Of a stretch of DNA of 64,000 bases, positions 35,888-48,063 are shown piece after piece. Below the pieces are notes generated by a model. That model ran no database searches. It was not told where the DNA came from and worked only from the letters and a program-made list of their open reading frames with translations. The position numbers were made by a program, and so were the translations under genes. Numbering within the stretch: the stretch's first letter is position 1; each line of letters begins with the position of its first letter. Where the stretch lies: assembly GCA_019671005.1 (NCBI GenBank), contig CM033712.1, forward strand, positions 76,954,479-77,018,478. Reading direction: 5' to 3'. This stretch comes from Hibiscus mutabilis (lineage: Eukaryota > Streptophyta > Magnoliopsida > Malvales > Malvaceae).

Positions 35888-37576
35888 ATAATCCTTATAG
35901 TTTAATCATATTTTATATGTACTATATAGATTACAATTAAAATTTCAAAACTAAAAAAGTACAAGGACAAAATTAATCGAATTGGAGTACACTAAATATG
36001 TTTATGGCCCAAATTTAGACATGGATTTTCATGCTCAGATTGGCATAGTTCGATTTGAATTTCTAATTAAATAAAATCTATTTTATTTACAATGTAAACC
36101 ATCTTTTTTGTCACTTTAATTACCAAACTTTTAAAAAAAACCGTTAAGTAATTCATTGATAACTTTTTAATGTCGTTTAAAATTTATGCAAAACCCCCCC
36201 TGCTTCTTTGTACATTTATGCTAAAAACTCTTGAAACTTCATCCCTCAAAGTATCAAACCTTGATTTTGACACTTCATTTGATTCACCAACATCATGATA
36301 TTTTATTTCAAATTACAAGAAGGAAGGGATCGAGAAATGAAAAATATCTCAAACAATGCAGGTTATAAATTGAACCAAGATAAGACTAAAACTTTGAGTT
36401 GAGTTTTGTCAATTTTTTTGAACAATTTATACTTGGGAGGGGGGAAGGGAGATTTTGCTCGTACTAGGTCTTGAACTCACAACCTAAAAAAATGAGAGAT
36501 GTCAACATACAGCTTTAACCACTTGCTCTAGAGATTGTTGACAAATTTTATCAATTTTAAAAAGACTAGATTGATAAAATGAAAAAAAAAATTAAAATGC
36601 AGCATGTTGGTGTCATTTGCGTTACAAAATGACAGAAGTGGAGAAGTAAGTTGGCCCAAGAGAACAAACAAAAGGACTAAATATTAGGTTTCTTTTTTAA
36701 GGTTTGAAATGCAACGTTTTGGTGCTGTAGCATCACAATGTTCGAGGGACTTTTTTAAGTTTAAAAATTAATTTCAATTTTTTATAATTAAATTATCAAA
36801 ATAAAAATATGCCAAAATTGTGAGACTAAAAAGATTATTCACTTTTAATTAATAAAAAATATTTTAAAATATTTTTGAATGTTTTGCGAAGGTTTAGATA
36901 TGTCAATTTTTGGATAATTTTTAAAATTCAACCACAATTCGATTTATCAATACAGTTAGAATATGAACACTTAATCTGCACTATAAGTTTATTAAATTCA
37001 CACATCTTTCAAATACGACAACGTAAATTAATATAATATACGTATACTACTGTATAATCGTATCATAATATAAAAATAAAAAATAATTGTGCATAATGCA
37101 TAAATTAATTATATAATTTGAAAAAGAACTTGGAAGCTCAAAAGATTAAGGCTTTGGCCCAAATCTAAATCCAAAATTCCACATATTAAAAGAGCCCACA
37201 AGTTCTTAAAAAAAGGACTACATTCAGTTCACCACTTGAAATAATAATAATAAAAAAACCCAGATTCGGAAATGGAGCTGATGAGGAATTTGAATCACCG
37301 TTTTTCCACTTTGGTGATTAATACCCAATGGCCGAAACAAATCCAATTTTAAAAACCAACAAAAAAAGGGATTTTTTTTAGTCAGCATTGTGTGTCTGTC
37401 TTCTTAAACCCACCCTCTCAAGGCTCCTTGGGTTTTTGGCGGCTGTCCCTTCTCCACGCCTTGCTTCTTTTCTCTTCTTCAACTTTCCAACACTAGGGTT
37501 TCTTTCTTTTCTCCCCACCTTCTCTCTCTACCTCCCTTTCACTCTCTCTAGATCTCCACCCTTGATCTCTCTGCTC
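35888..37576. other. Intergenic DNA and promoter/5' UTR of the ECT gene
   Basis: AT-rich. About 37470-37570 is CT-rich and contains ACTAGGGTTTCTTTC (telo-box-like), typical of a plant 5' UTR. No gene is seen apart from a SINE-like fragment. Confidence 0.45.
36425..36540 (-). mobile_element. tRNA-derived SINE-like fragment
   Basis: On the minus strand 'AGCAAGTGGTTAAAGCTG' (A-box-like) is followed about 45 nt later by GTGAGTTCAAGACCTAG (B-box-like), and then a G/C run. No complete tRNA fold is seen. Confidence 0.4.
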
Positions 37577-40536
37577 ATGGCCACTCCTGATGGTATCCTT
37601 GCTAACTTTACTCCTCTGGGTATGCTTTGGTTTTTCTAGATTTGTAGAAGAGTGTTTGTATTTTTAGTGTTCTTAAGAGGATTTGCTCCTTGTTTTGAAG
37701 TTTCCAACTTTTTAAATAAGTTTTTTTGGATGCATCTTTAAAGGTTTTTTTTGTTAAAGTTCATTCAAAAGTTTGTATCTTTTTTCTATTGATTTGTGTT
37801 AAATTTCTGTTTTTGTGGATTTTAGTTTGATGGTATTTGAAGTTCATGAATTTGAATGTGTTTTTTCATATTTGGATCTTTGCAGTTGAAATATGTCTTT
37901 TTAGTGTCTTCATATTTGAAGTTAATGTTTTTCATCCTCTATAGATCTGGATATGATGTATTTTTTTATGAAGCTCATGATTTTTAATGTGTTCTCTTTT
38001 ATGGATCTTTGATTGTTGGTGTTTGTATATATGCATACATGAACTGATTTTGTGGTTTATGTTATATTGATAGCTTGAAGTTGTGTTTCTATTTAGTTGT
38101 TTTAAGTGATAAGCTTTGGATATATTTGAACTTCTGTACTGTTTGATTTTTAAGTTCTATGTTCTGTTGTGACCCTTTACTTCTTACAATTACAGAAGTT
38201 GCAGATTCACTGGAGAACTTGTCTCTGGATTCTCAAGCCAAGACCACAAAAGTTCCTGAGCCTGTCAAGAAGGTAGTAAATAGATTTTTTAGATTCTTAT
38301 TACACGTTCTTGTCTTGATAAAAGTTTTACTTGTTATTAGTTAGATTGGTCGGCTATCGATTTTGTTCGATTCTATGATTTGCTTTGGGATCTGTACTTG
38401 TTGCATGTTAAGATGAGTATGTTTCTATTTGACGTGCTTAATTTCTATTGACAGGATTTCTACAGTGATAATGGCTCTTACATGTACCTACCTTATGGTT
38501 ACATGTCATATGCCCCTTATTCTATTCCCAGTCCACCTCTTCCTGCCATGGGACATGATGGTCAGCTACATGCTTTGCAAGAGTACTATTATCCAAGTCC
38601 GTATTATCAACCACCTCAGCAATCTAGCCGAGCCAATGCTTCTCAGGTTGATGTTTCGAGTTTTGGTGTAGCTGAACAAGCTTCCTTACCCGGTGAAGCA
38701 AACAAAGGAAATTCAAGCGCTATAGCAAGTGGTGGGTCTGGTTCGCTAAAATCAACTTTCAAGAGTTCCTCTTTAAATCCCAATGCTTTTTATAAAGGTG
38801 GCTTGCCAACAGGTAATCTCTCTCAAGGTTTTCAGGACCCGAGGTTTAGCTATGATGGGATTCAGTCTCCAATTCCTTGGTTAGATATGTCCATGTCTCC
38901 TAATGGGCAATCCGAACATACTGGAAATAGTGGGTTCTCTTCATATGCGAACAACCTCTCCTCTGGGCGGAATCAGAATCTTCATGCTTTCCCTCATGTC
39001 ATGGTATGTTTCAAACCGTTTAGTTACTTTCAGAAGCAAAGGTACAAACTGTTTAGTACTTTTATTTCTTCTTTACACCGTTGATTGACCAAATTTTTTG
39101 AATGATCTGGCTGAAGAATATGCACAATGCAAGACCGGCATCAGGTGTAGGCCAAGCATTTGGATACATGAATCACATGTACGCCAACGGTATGACCTAT
39201 GGTTATGGAAACAACATTAGAGGTGGTTCTGGTTTTGGATCATACGGCTATGATGCCCGGAAGAAAGGACTAGGGTGGTATAATGTTGGCAACAACAACA
39301 AACCAAGGTTTCGTGGTTACGGAAAAGAGAATATTGATGGTTTCAACGAGCTAAACAAAGGGCCCAGAGTAAAAGGGTATAAGAATAACGATGGTTCTGA
39401 AACTGCAACCGTCAAATATCAGAACCTTGCACAGTCCAAGAGTAATGATGAGAACGATGATGCTCTTGTTCCAGATATGGAACAGTACAATAAAGAAGAT
39501 TTTCCCGAGAGTTATTCAGATGCCAAGTTTTTTGTCATTAAATCCTATAGTGAGGATGATGTCCACAAAAGCATCAAATACAACGTGTGGGCTAGTACAT
39601 CCAATGGCAACAAGAAACTTGATGCTGCATTCCGTGAGGCCAAGGAGAAGTCTGATGGTTGTCCTATATTTATACTGTTTTCGGTGAGTATTATCACATT
39701 ACTATCTGCTATCCTGACTAGCGGAGTATATGTTTTGCTTGATTCTAATCTTGTCTGCACCACATTCCCCAGGTTAATACCAGTGGACAATTTGTTGGAT
39801 TAGCAGAAATGGTTGGTCCGGTTGATTTCAACAAAACTGTAGAATACTGGCAACAAGATAAGTGGACCGGTTGCTTCCCTGTGAAGTGGCACATCGTTAA
39901 GGATGTCCCGAACACTTCGTTGAGACACATAACCCTTGCGAACAATGAGAACAAGCCTGTCACTAATAGTAGAGACACCCAAGAGGTACTCTATCTGTGT
40001 GTGTGCCCGACTGCCCGCTCGAGTGTGTTTTATTTTTCCTTTTTTGTTATTTTTAACCTTAATTGTAAATTGATTGGTGGCTGCTGTAGGTTGACTTTGA
40101 GCAAGGGATTCAAATTCTCAAAATCTTCAAGGAACATTCCAGCAAGACGTGCATTCTTGATGATTTTGAATTCTACGAGACTCGTCAAAAGATAATCGAA
40201 GAGAAAAAGGCCAAGCATCGGCTTTTACAGAAACAAGTACACACAACTCTGACTGAAAATGTTTTCAATACATTTTACTATATAGAGTCCTATTGATGGC
40301 TTGCATGTACTGTTTAGATATTAACAATTTCATATTGTCCTAAACAGGTTTCCAACGGGCAGCCTAATGATGATGCTGATAACAAAGGAACTGCAGCAGT
40401 AGCAAAGGAGACATTGGAAAGATCAGCGACTGCATCTACTGCGAATGGAGACATGAATGCCGTAGAAGAGAACGGATCAGTGGCTGCAACTGAAGATGGC
40501 CTCGTGAAACCTGTTTGTGTGGCGAGTGCTTGCTGA
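37577..40536 (+). CDS. ECT: ECT-type YTH-domain m6A reader
   Basis: Seven coding exons: 37577-37619, 38196-38272, 38455-39003, 39117-39683, 39773-39985, 40090-40236, 40348-40536. All have GT-AG introns and consistent phases, giving about 594 aa. Residues 1-225 are low-complexity, Tyr/Ser/Pro/Gly-rich (YYYPSPYYQPPQQSS). Residues ~225-340 are Gly/Tyr/Asn-rich. The YTH domain spans roughly 360-510: KFFVIKSYSEDDVHKSIKYN, then VWASTSNGNKKLD, GQFVGLAEM, YWQQDKWTGCFPVKW and NNENKPVTNSRDTQEV. The three cage tryptophans that hold N6-methyladenosine are present (one in VWAST, two in WQQDKW). A charged helix (IIEEKKAKHRLLQKQ) follows. ECT proteins read m6A in cytoplasmic mRNA and promote proliferation of organ primordia (family knowledge). 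Start: the ATG of MATPDGI, in a CT-rich leader. The N terminus is shorter than in ECT2-like proteins as I remember them. Confidence 0.95.
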
Positions 40537-41436
40537 AACTTGGGTTGTTTAGATCTGGAACAGGGGGTTGTAGTTTTGGTTTGTTGTGGTTAAGTTAGTT
40601 AAATTGGAATCAGGTATTCTTCATAGCTTATTCCTTAGAATGTAGGAATAGGTAAAAGAACATCTTACAGTGTTAAACCATTATGAGCAGAATGTAATTG
40701 CTCATTAGCCTTTTTTAAGTTTTCTTTTTGTCATTTTCATCTGTTTGTTTTCCCTTTGTTTTTCTTGATGAGAAAGAGCTGATAATGAGAAGAAAGGGCA
40801 AAAAAGGAGAATTTTACTCTTGTTTGCATTTGATGAATACAATGGGTTGTGTTTTGTTCTCTTCCTGGCCAGCTTTGTCTTTTCATTTGGAGGTCTATTT
40901 TATTTATTGAGTGATTGATTTAAATTGGTATTATTAAAATTAATTATTCAAGTGATCTTAATCTAATTTGTTTTTATTAAAAACTATATTTTTATATCTA
41001 AATTTGTTGAATTGCAATGGTTGAAGAATATAGATTCTTGAAGAAGAATCGGAAACGGGTAATATATTATGGAAAAAAAAAAGTCAATTCTTCTTTTTAA
41101 TTACTAATATTTTACTTGTTTTATTTATAATAATAAAATTCAAATTTTTGATATGGTTTAAAGTAAAAAAAAAATTATTTATCGATAAAACTATCAAAAG
41201 AGATAGAGCCAAGCCTGAAGCCTTACACAAGTCTGAATTAAACTCCACTTTTGATCTGGTAATGTATTATTATATATATTTTTTTAAAAATAATTTTGTT
41301 TAAATTTTTTTTCGTCGTTTGAGTAAATTGAAATCGAAACAAAAACATCAAAAAGAGAAAAAAATACTCTAATTTTGTTTCATTTTACGATCACAAAAAT
41401 ATGAATATGAGCTTAACAAAGTTGTTTCAAAAGCAA

Positions 41437-41878
41437 ATGTAAATAAAATAAAGACAGAGCAACATGAGCTATAAAAGGAGCTGCAAGATCAAACAATGCC
41501 TCAAAACATAAACTGCATGCAACCATATTGGAAACCAACAGAAACAAAATGATGCAACACATATCTCACTATATCTCAATACTATAATAGATGTATGTTC
41601 GAATAGACATACACTACACGTTTGATTATTACTAATAATTTAATATTATTATAAAATATAAATAAAACAAAGAAAGAGAAACATAAACTATAAAAGGAGC
41701 TACAAGATCAAAATAATGCCTCAAGACACAAACTGCATGCAATCGCACTAAAAATTAACAGAAACAAAATGATGCAACATATATCCCACTATATCTCAAT
41801 ACTAGAATAGATGCATGTTCGAATAGACGTACACTACACGTTTAATTATTACTAATAATTTAATATTATTATAAAATG
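41437..41878. repeat. Two-copy tandem repeat, 220-bp unit
   Basis: The second copy follows the first at an offset of 220 bp (AACTGCATGC at 41511 and 41731). Shared blocks: CTATAAAAGGAGCT, CAGAAACAAAATGATGCAAC and TACACTACACGTTT. The copies differ at scattered positions. Function unknown. Confidence 0.85.
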
Positions 41879-42149
41879 TAATTTTTGTATGGTAATTACA
41901 TGTATATTATTAATAATAAATAATTTAATATTAAAATAAAATTAATTTTATAATTTTTTATTAATTTTTTCAGTTAACCGTTTAGCGAAAAATCGTAATT
42001 ATTCTCATCCCGTTTAACCACTAATTTCGGTATGATGTATCGGTTTGAGTTTTCAAATACACAAACCAGGAAAGCCAAGTGCAATTCCTAGTTATGGTTG
42101 ACAACGTTTTTTCATTAAATGCTATCCTTTAGGTGAAAATCAAAGGAAA

Positions 42150-42235
42150 AATGTATCTGAGCGGATTCGAATCTCGGTTACTTAAATACATATACACTTG
42201 CATTGCTACCAAATTAAGTCTATTCTATAGTTAAA
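42150..42235 (-). mobile_element. tRNA-derived SINE-like fragment
   Basis: On the minus strand 'AATTTGGTAGCAATGCAAG' resembles an A box, and GAGATTCGAATCCGC is a good B box about 35 nt later. There is no full tRNA fold. Confidence 0.4.
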
Positions 42236-42352
42236 AATGACAACATATTTTATATAGCTTAAACCGCATTTAATAAAATATAATATCTTTTAGTAATATT
42301 TAATTTTAATAATATTAGTAATATTTAGTAAAAGTGATCAAATGCTAAATAA

Positions 42353-42878
42353 AATTAATTGCACTATACTTCTCAAAATATAATTTTTATTCTAAATTAA
42401 TTTTTAAACTTTTAAACGTTTTAATTTTATTATGAAGTTATGACTTTCATTTTAAATTGACCCTTAAACTTTTAGGTATTTCAATTTTATTCCCAGACTA
42501 TAACTCTTTTTTTGAACTGGTCCTCAAGCTTTAAAAAGTTCTAATTTCATCCCCAAATTACTAATCTATACTAATCATATCCCATGTTGATAAAATCATT
42601 ATAAAAATGGTTAATTGTCACGTAAACACTAGTGTGTATTATGTAATAATATGATGTGTTGTAAACAATAATTTGAGAATGAAAGTGAAACGTTCAAAAG
42701 TTTAGGGAGGCCAATTTAGAATAAGGGTCATAGTTTGAGGATATAATTAGAATATTAAAAGTTTAGAGACCGATTTAAAATGAGAGCCATAATTTGACGA
42801 TAAAATTAAGACATTCAAAAATTTAGGGTCCAATTTAAAATAAAATTCATAGTTTGAGGACATAAGGTGCAATCAACT
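42353..42878. repeat. Foldback element with internal ~60-bp repeats
   Basis: The left end ATTGCACTATACTTCTC matches the reverse complement of the right end ATTGCACCTTATGTCCTC. Each arm holds about three tandem variants of 'TTTAAATTGACCCTTAAACTTTTA' in opposite orientations. It is MITE-like. Confidence 0.6.
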
Positions 42879-43194
42879 CGCGTAATTATATCAAATTCTA
42901 TTAATCGTTACATCACTCATTTAGTTAGGTTTTAACTACAAGTGACTTAATTGATAATATTTTAATAATATGTGGTCAAAAAAGAACTTACCTTATAGTT
43001 AAGCGGAAAATAGCAAATTTTCTCTCTCACGTGATTGAAAGCGCGTGGAAAAGGGTTTCTTCCAGATTCTAGGGCTTTCCTGGACTAAAGTTCACTCGCA
43101 CTTGCTAAACTCTTCGAGTTCCATATTCCCTCCTCTCCATTCTAAGCCAAAAACGTAAAGATTGAATCTTTCTTCCCCCAATTTCTCCATTTCT

Positions 43195-43211
43195 AAGGTT
43201 AGGGTTTTTTG
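43195..43211 (+). promoter_or_regulatory. Telo-box in the CCT8 leader
   Basis: AAGGTTAGGGTTTTTTG stands about 20 nt before the start codon. AAACCCTAA-type boxes are frequent near starts of plant genes of the translation and folding machinery. The motif is seen; the function is assumed. Confidence 0.35.
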
Positions 43212-43231
43212 AGTAAAAATTAAGAAGAAAA

Positions 43232-46200
43232 ATGGGGTTTTCAATGCAGCCTTATGGCATTCAATCGATGCTGAAAGAAGGTCACAAGCATCTCTCAGGT
43301 CTAGACGAAGCTGTTCTCAAAAACATTGATGCTTGCAAGCAACTCTCCACCATCACCCGCACTTCCCTCGGTCCCGAAGGTACCCTTTTTCCTCTTCCCT
43401 TTGGTGTTTTGATTTGAAATCTGCTGTCTTTTTCTTCGAACTGTTTGAAAACGGGATCAAGTGTTCTTTTTTAATTTTCTGCTGCTGCTTCTGCATTTGC
43501 TTTAATTGATCTGTTGTTTCTTTAGGTATGAATAAGATGGTAATTAATCATTTAGACAAGCTATTTGTTACCAATGATGCTGCTACTATTGTCAATGAGC
43601 TTGAGGTTCAGCATCCTGCTGCCAAGATTTTAGTTTTAGCTGGTAAGGCTCAACAAGAGGAAATCGGTGATGGTGCTAATTTGACGATTTCGTTTGCTGG
43701 TGAGCTTCTCCAAAATGCAGAGGAGCTTATCAGGATGGGCTTGCACCCCAGTGAGATCATCAGTGGATATACTAAAGCCATTGGCAAGGTTAGTCCTTTG
43801 GTTTCCCAAGTAACTTAAATGACTCTTGAATGTTGATAATTGTGATAGGTGTTAGATTCTCTTATAGTTTTTATCTTTTAAATGCTCAGACAATTGAGGT
43901 GCTGGGGGAACTTGTGGATAAAGGTTCTGAGACTATGGATGTTCGGGATAAAGAGCAAGTTGTTACTAGAATGAAAGCTGCTGTTGCTAGCAAACAACAT
44001 GGACAGGAAGATATATTATGTTCTCTCATAGCCGATGTAACTTGCAACCTATTCCTCTTCTCTTGTCTATCAAAGGATATCATGATTACTTATTATTTAT
44101 TTCTATTGTGTGTTAGGCATGCATCCAAGTCTGCCCCAAGAACCCCACGAACTTCGATGTTGATAATGTCCGTGTCACAAAGCTTGTTGGAGGAGGTCTG
44201 CATAATTGTACAATTGTTCGAGGGATGGTTTTAAAAGGTGATGCTGTGGGAAGTATAAAACGTATGGAGAAGGCAAAGGTATACAATCATATTTCTGCTT
44301 TCCATTTCACGTTGATTAATGAACTTCTATAACAGTTGCACTATACTCTTTAATTGGTAAAGATAGGTCTTATTGCATTTCAACTTATGGCTATGTGTGC
44401 ACTTTGTAATAGGTGGCTGTGTTTGCCAGTGGCGTTGATTCATCCGCCACCGAAACAAAAGGAACTGTATTGATTCACTCTGCTGAGCAGGTAAATTGTG
44501 AGAATAATATACATATTTTTGCCTTAGCTCTATCTCTATGCTGATAAGTATTTTGGAATATGGGGGGGGGGGGTTGTTGTTGTTGGTCAAATATGTCTAA
44601 TGTGGAAGGTTGTCATATCTTGCAGTTAGAAAATTATGCTAAAACTGAAGAAGCTAAGGTGGAGGAACTAATCAAAGCAGTTGCTGATTCTGGTGCCAAA
44701 GTTATAGTCAGTGGTGGAGCTATTGGTGAAATGGCATTGCATTTCTGTGAACGTTACAAGTATATTAAGCTTTCTTTTCAATATTTTAAATTCTGCTCCT
44801 TTCTTCTGATATATGCATATTCCATTTCTATGTAGTGATTGATACTTATGCTAGGTGTTTGATAGATCGACTTCTCTTGGATTCGAAAATATCTTGCTTT
44901 GTAGCTTTTTTTATCCTTCTTCAACATGTCTAGTTTGGATTTCTTTGCAGGTTAATGGTCTTGAAAATCAGCTCAAAATTTGAACTGAGGCGTTTTTGTC
45001 GCACAACAGGAACTTCTGCTCTTGTGAGCTTTCTATCTAGATAATATTAAAAGAAAGGAAAAAAAAATGATGTCTTTTGGTTTGCAATCTAATGAACCTT
45101 TAATTCTTTGGCAGTTGAAACTCAGCCAACCAAAGGCCGATGATTTGGGTTTTATTGATTCAATTTCAGTTGAGGAAATTGGTGGTTCTCGGGTATGTAT
45201 GAAGAGTTTGCTTTACTCATATTTGTCTCTTTGTTAATTTTGTTTTGTATTATCCATTGATTGTAGGTCACTGTTGTGAGAAGTGAAGAAGGTGGTAACA
45301 AAATTGCCACTGTGGTTCTGCGAGGAAGTACTGATAGTATATTGGACGATCTTGAAAGAGCTGTTGATGATGGAGTGAATACATATAAGGTGATTGTTGC
45401 CAAATACTTTCTTTGTTTCCACGTATTCTTCCAAGTATTATAGTGCTTCTCTATAAACCTTATTGAGTTTTGTTTTTCTAACCTGCTGAGACAGTCTTTT
45501 TTGTTCGTTTTGGATGTAAATTTCAAGGGGAGTATCATTATCAGTTATCACATTCTTAATACCATGTTTTTGTATGCGTCAGGCAATGTGCAGGGACAGT
45601 CGCATGGTACCTGGAGCTGCAGCTACTGAAATTGAGTTGGCTAGAAGATTGAAAGAATTCTCCTTTAAGGAAACAGGGTAATCTATTAGTTTTCGGCTTT
45701 TACTTCTTTACTACCCTGCATATTATGTGCTGCCCTTGGATGAATGGCATGGTAGAATATTTTGCCATGATGACAATTTACCCTTCCTAACCACCATGTC
45801 TTTGGACGAGTAACACTTTTTAATGTTATACACGGGCTGAGCTGGATTTTTGTGAATTGTAGCATTGTTTTTGATTTTTTATCTTGCATTTATTATGCAT
45901 GTTTTATTTCTCTGTTGGGGATCTTTAAATTTTGGAGTATACAGTAGATTTGGATTACTAGAGGAGGCTTATAGGGAATTGATATTTTGCAGATTGGATC
46001 AATATGCCATTGCTAAGTTTGCTGAGAGTTTTGAAATGGTACCTAGAACCCTAGCAGAGAATGCTGGACTCAATCCAATGGATATCATATCTAAGCTGTA
46101 CGAAAAGCATGCATCTGGAAATACGAAAGTGGGCATCGACTTGGGCGGAGGTGACTCCGAGGATGGCGTTTGCAAGGATGTGTCAACCCTGAATATTTGG

Positions 46201-46540
46201 GATCTTTATGTTACTAAGTAAGTTGCTCTTTGATCCTTTTAAACTCTTCTTACTCATGAATTCTTTCTGACAAGGACACACTAGAAGTACGATTTTCTCT
46301 CTTTTTTTTCTTCTTTTGAAAGGTTTTTTGCTCTCAAATACGCTGCCGATGCTGCCTGCACTGTGCTACGGGTAGATCAGGTAATTAACTTGAAAAAGAG
46401 CTTGAACATATATTTTGGTTTCGGATATTTTAGTAAACCAAGCTTATTATGCAATTTCTTCAATTTTGTAGATTATAATGGCAAAACCAGCTGGAGGTCC
46501 AGGAAGGAGAGAGCAGTCTGCAGGAATGGATGAGGACTAA
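43232..46540 (+). CDS. CCT8: T-complex protein 1 subunit theta (CCT8)
   Basis: Thirteen exons: 43232-43379, 43526-43788, 43890-44036, 44117-44278, 44413-44490, 44626-44759, 44951-45023, 45115-45192, 45267-45389, 45583-45677, 45993-46217, 46323-46380, 46472-46540. Phases are consistent and all introns are GT-AG; the product is about 550 aa, the usual length. It starts MGFSMQPYGIQSMLKEGHKH. Group II chaperonin landmarks are present: TRTSLGPEGMNKM, NDAATIVNEL, EEIGDGANLTISFAGELL (nucleotide pocket), DACIQVCPKNPTNFDVDNVR and TVVLRGSTDSILDDLERAVD, with an acidic end (QSAGMDED). Theta is one of eight subunits of the cytosolic TRiC ring that folds actin and tubulin with ATP. In Arabidopsis CCT8 is also needed for cell-to-cell movement of KNOTTED1-type proteins (family knowledge). 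No lesion is seen. A run of ten or more G in intron 5 could be assembly-sensitive. Confidence 0.97.
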
Positions 46541-47000
46541 GTTAAGTCTCTCTCCTGCAGCATCATGGATTATGTTTCTCTTGTATCTCACCGAGGCTGA
46601 TTTGGGATTTTGTTAGGCATCTTTTGAGATTCTATAAACACACTGAAACAAAGTTTTGCTTTTATTTGAAAATTTTCATTGTTGTGTTTTGTGTTTTTAT
46701 CAATTCTGTAATTTTTCCATCAGAAAATTTGATGAATGTTGACACCTTTGGCCATTGACGTTTTGTTAGATCCCAGTTCTCATGTTAATTCCATGATTTA
46801 CATGAGATGTTTCATATTCACCAATTAAAAGAAGCATAAAAGTTGCTAAAAATAGATATTTTTTTCACATAAAAGTGCAAATATATGAAAACCAAAGGCC
46901 AAAAAGGCATATGCAAACAAAATAGATGTTAAAGGATGAGCCTAGCAGCTTAGTTAGTCCACTGATGTGTGGAAGCTAACAGGAGTTTCTTCCTTCCAAC
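46541..47000. other. CCT8 3' UTR and short spacer
   Basis: Contains the CCT8 3' UTR (T-rich, to about 46720) and a spacer leading into the pseudogene. No other gene. Confidence 0.5.
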
Positions 47001-47329
47001 AATGGCTTCCCTTCTTTCTCTCTTCCAAAACTAAACATAATCAGAGCTGCATCTCCTCTTGCAACTCCGGCTACAACCACCATTTCCACTCCCGAGGCTC
47101 TCAGTGACAAACTTGGTCTCAAAGGCATCAAATTCTCGGAGTTGAACAACGTTCCATTTGTCGAGCTGACTGCAAAGTGGGAGCTCACTTAGACTAAGAA
47201 TCCCCGATGTTCACATCACTTCTTACAAGCCTAAAGTATACTGGCCCTGCTTCAATGCTGGTGCCTGTTGTTCTAAAACCTGGTGAAAATTGGAGAGGAG
47301 CACAAGTCATTGAGCATGACAACTTGTAA
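47001..47329 (+). pseudogene. PNSB1: PNSB1 (NDF1)-like pseudogene with large internal deletion
   Basis: Reads MASLLSLFQN then stop. Another frame continues KLNIIRAASPLATP ... EALSDKLGLKGIKFSELNNV, then VPFVELTA. After a small indel come SSLRLRIPDVHITSYKPKVY and W. The sequence then jumps in a third frame directly to PASMLVPVVLKPGENWRGAQ and VIEHDNL with a stop (47327-47329). These are the N-terminal third and the extreme C terminus of an NDH subcomplex B1 protein (about 460 aa in Arabidopsis). Most of the gene between them is missing. The intact protein would be a thylakoid subunit of chloroplast NDH, which drives cyclic electron flow. It lies 0.7 kb upstream of a distantly related NDF2/NDF5-type gene in the same orientation. 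Confidence 0.75.
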
Positions 47330-48063
47330 ATTGTAATTATATATACATCATTTTTTAAATTGTTTTTATTTTTCAGTTAACTGGTTTTGGAAAAAAACCC
47401 ATTAGTTTTGTCTATTATCTATGTAATGAATGTTACTGCAATTCATTAACTCATAGACTCATAGTGATCTATGCTTGCAATAATAAAACTGTATCTGACA
47501 TATATTCGAACATGGGTATGAAGTATGATACACCGAATATATGAAAAATTTAGGGGGAAAAAAGTATACACACTTGTACCCGACACCCGAATTCGAGTAA
47601 CCTAGTTTTCGGTTCTAACATCTTCATATGAATGAAACTATTAGAACTAAAAGGAACTAAAATTGACTCCAACTTGGTTGTTTTGCCTTCTAAATGTTTG
47701 GTCTTGAATTATATCAGAAGTGGGGCACACTAAGAATGGAAGCTAAGAACCAAGAAAACCAGACATCAATCTAAAGGTGCTAACCTTATTTTCTGCCATC
47801 TGAAAAAGATAAGGCTGTCTGCTTGACATAGGACTTAGGTAATAAGTAAAGGGTGATTTCTGTCGCTAAAAAACAAGAAAGAAAGAAAAAGAAAAATATC
47901 ATTCCAGCCTTCAATTAGAACCAACCAAAGATATTTGTTGAATTATCCTAAAAGGAAATCAAAGGATAAGGGACCACCTTCTCCCATTGTTGTGAAAACA
48001 ATGAAAATCCACACCTAGCTGCAAGTCTGCAACTGAGACTGGTTTCGATAAGATTTGATAACC
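47330..48063. other. Spacer before the PnsB2-like gene
   Basis: No gene is recognised. The promoter and leader of the next gene presumably lie in the last few hundred bases. Confidence 0.4.

Larger units (their letters stand above)
40537..43231. other. ECT 3' flank, repeats, and CCT8 promoter
   Basis: Holds the ECT 3' UTR (to about 40720), an AT-rich stretch, a two-copy tandem repeat, a SINE-like B box, a foldback element and, from about 43040, the CCT8 leader. No other gene is recognised. Confidence 0.5.

Noticed and set aside
45865..46221. Open frame of 118 codons overlapping CCT8 exon 11
   Set aside because: Its first part is intron sequence read through. Only 45993-46217 is coding, as shown by the GCAG|A acceptor and the match to the chaperonin family.
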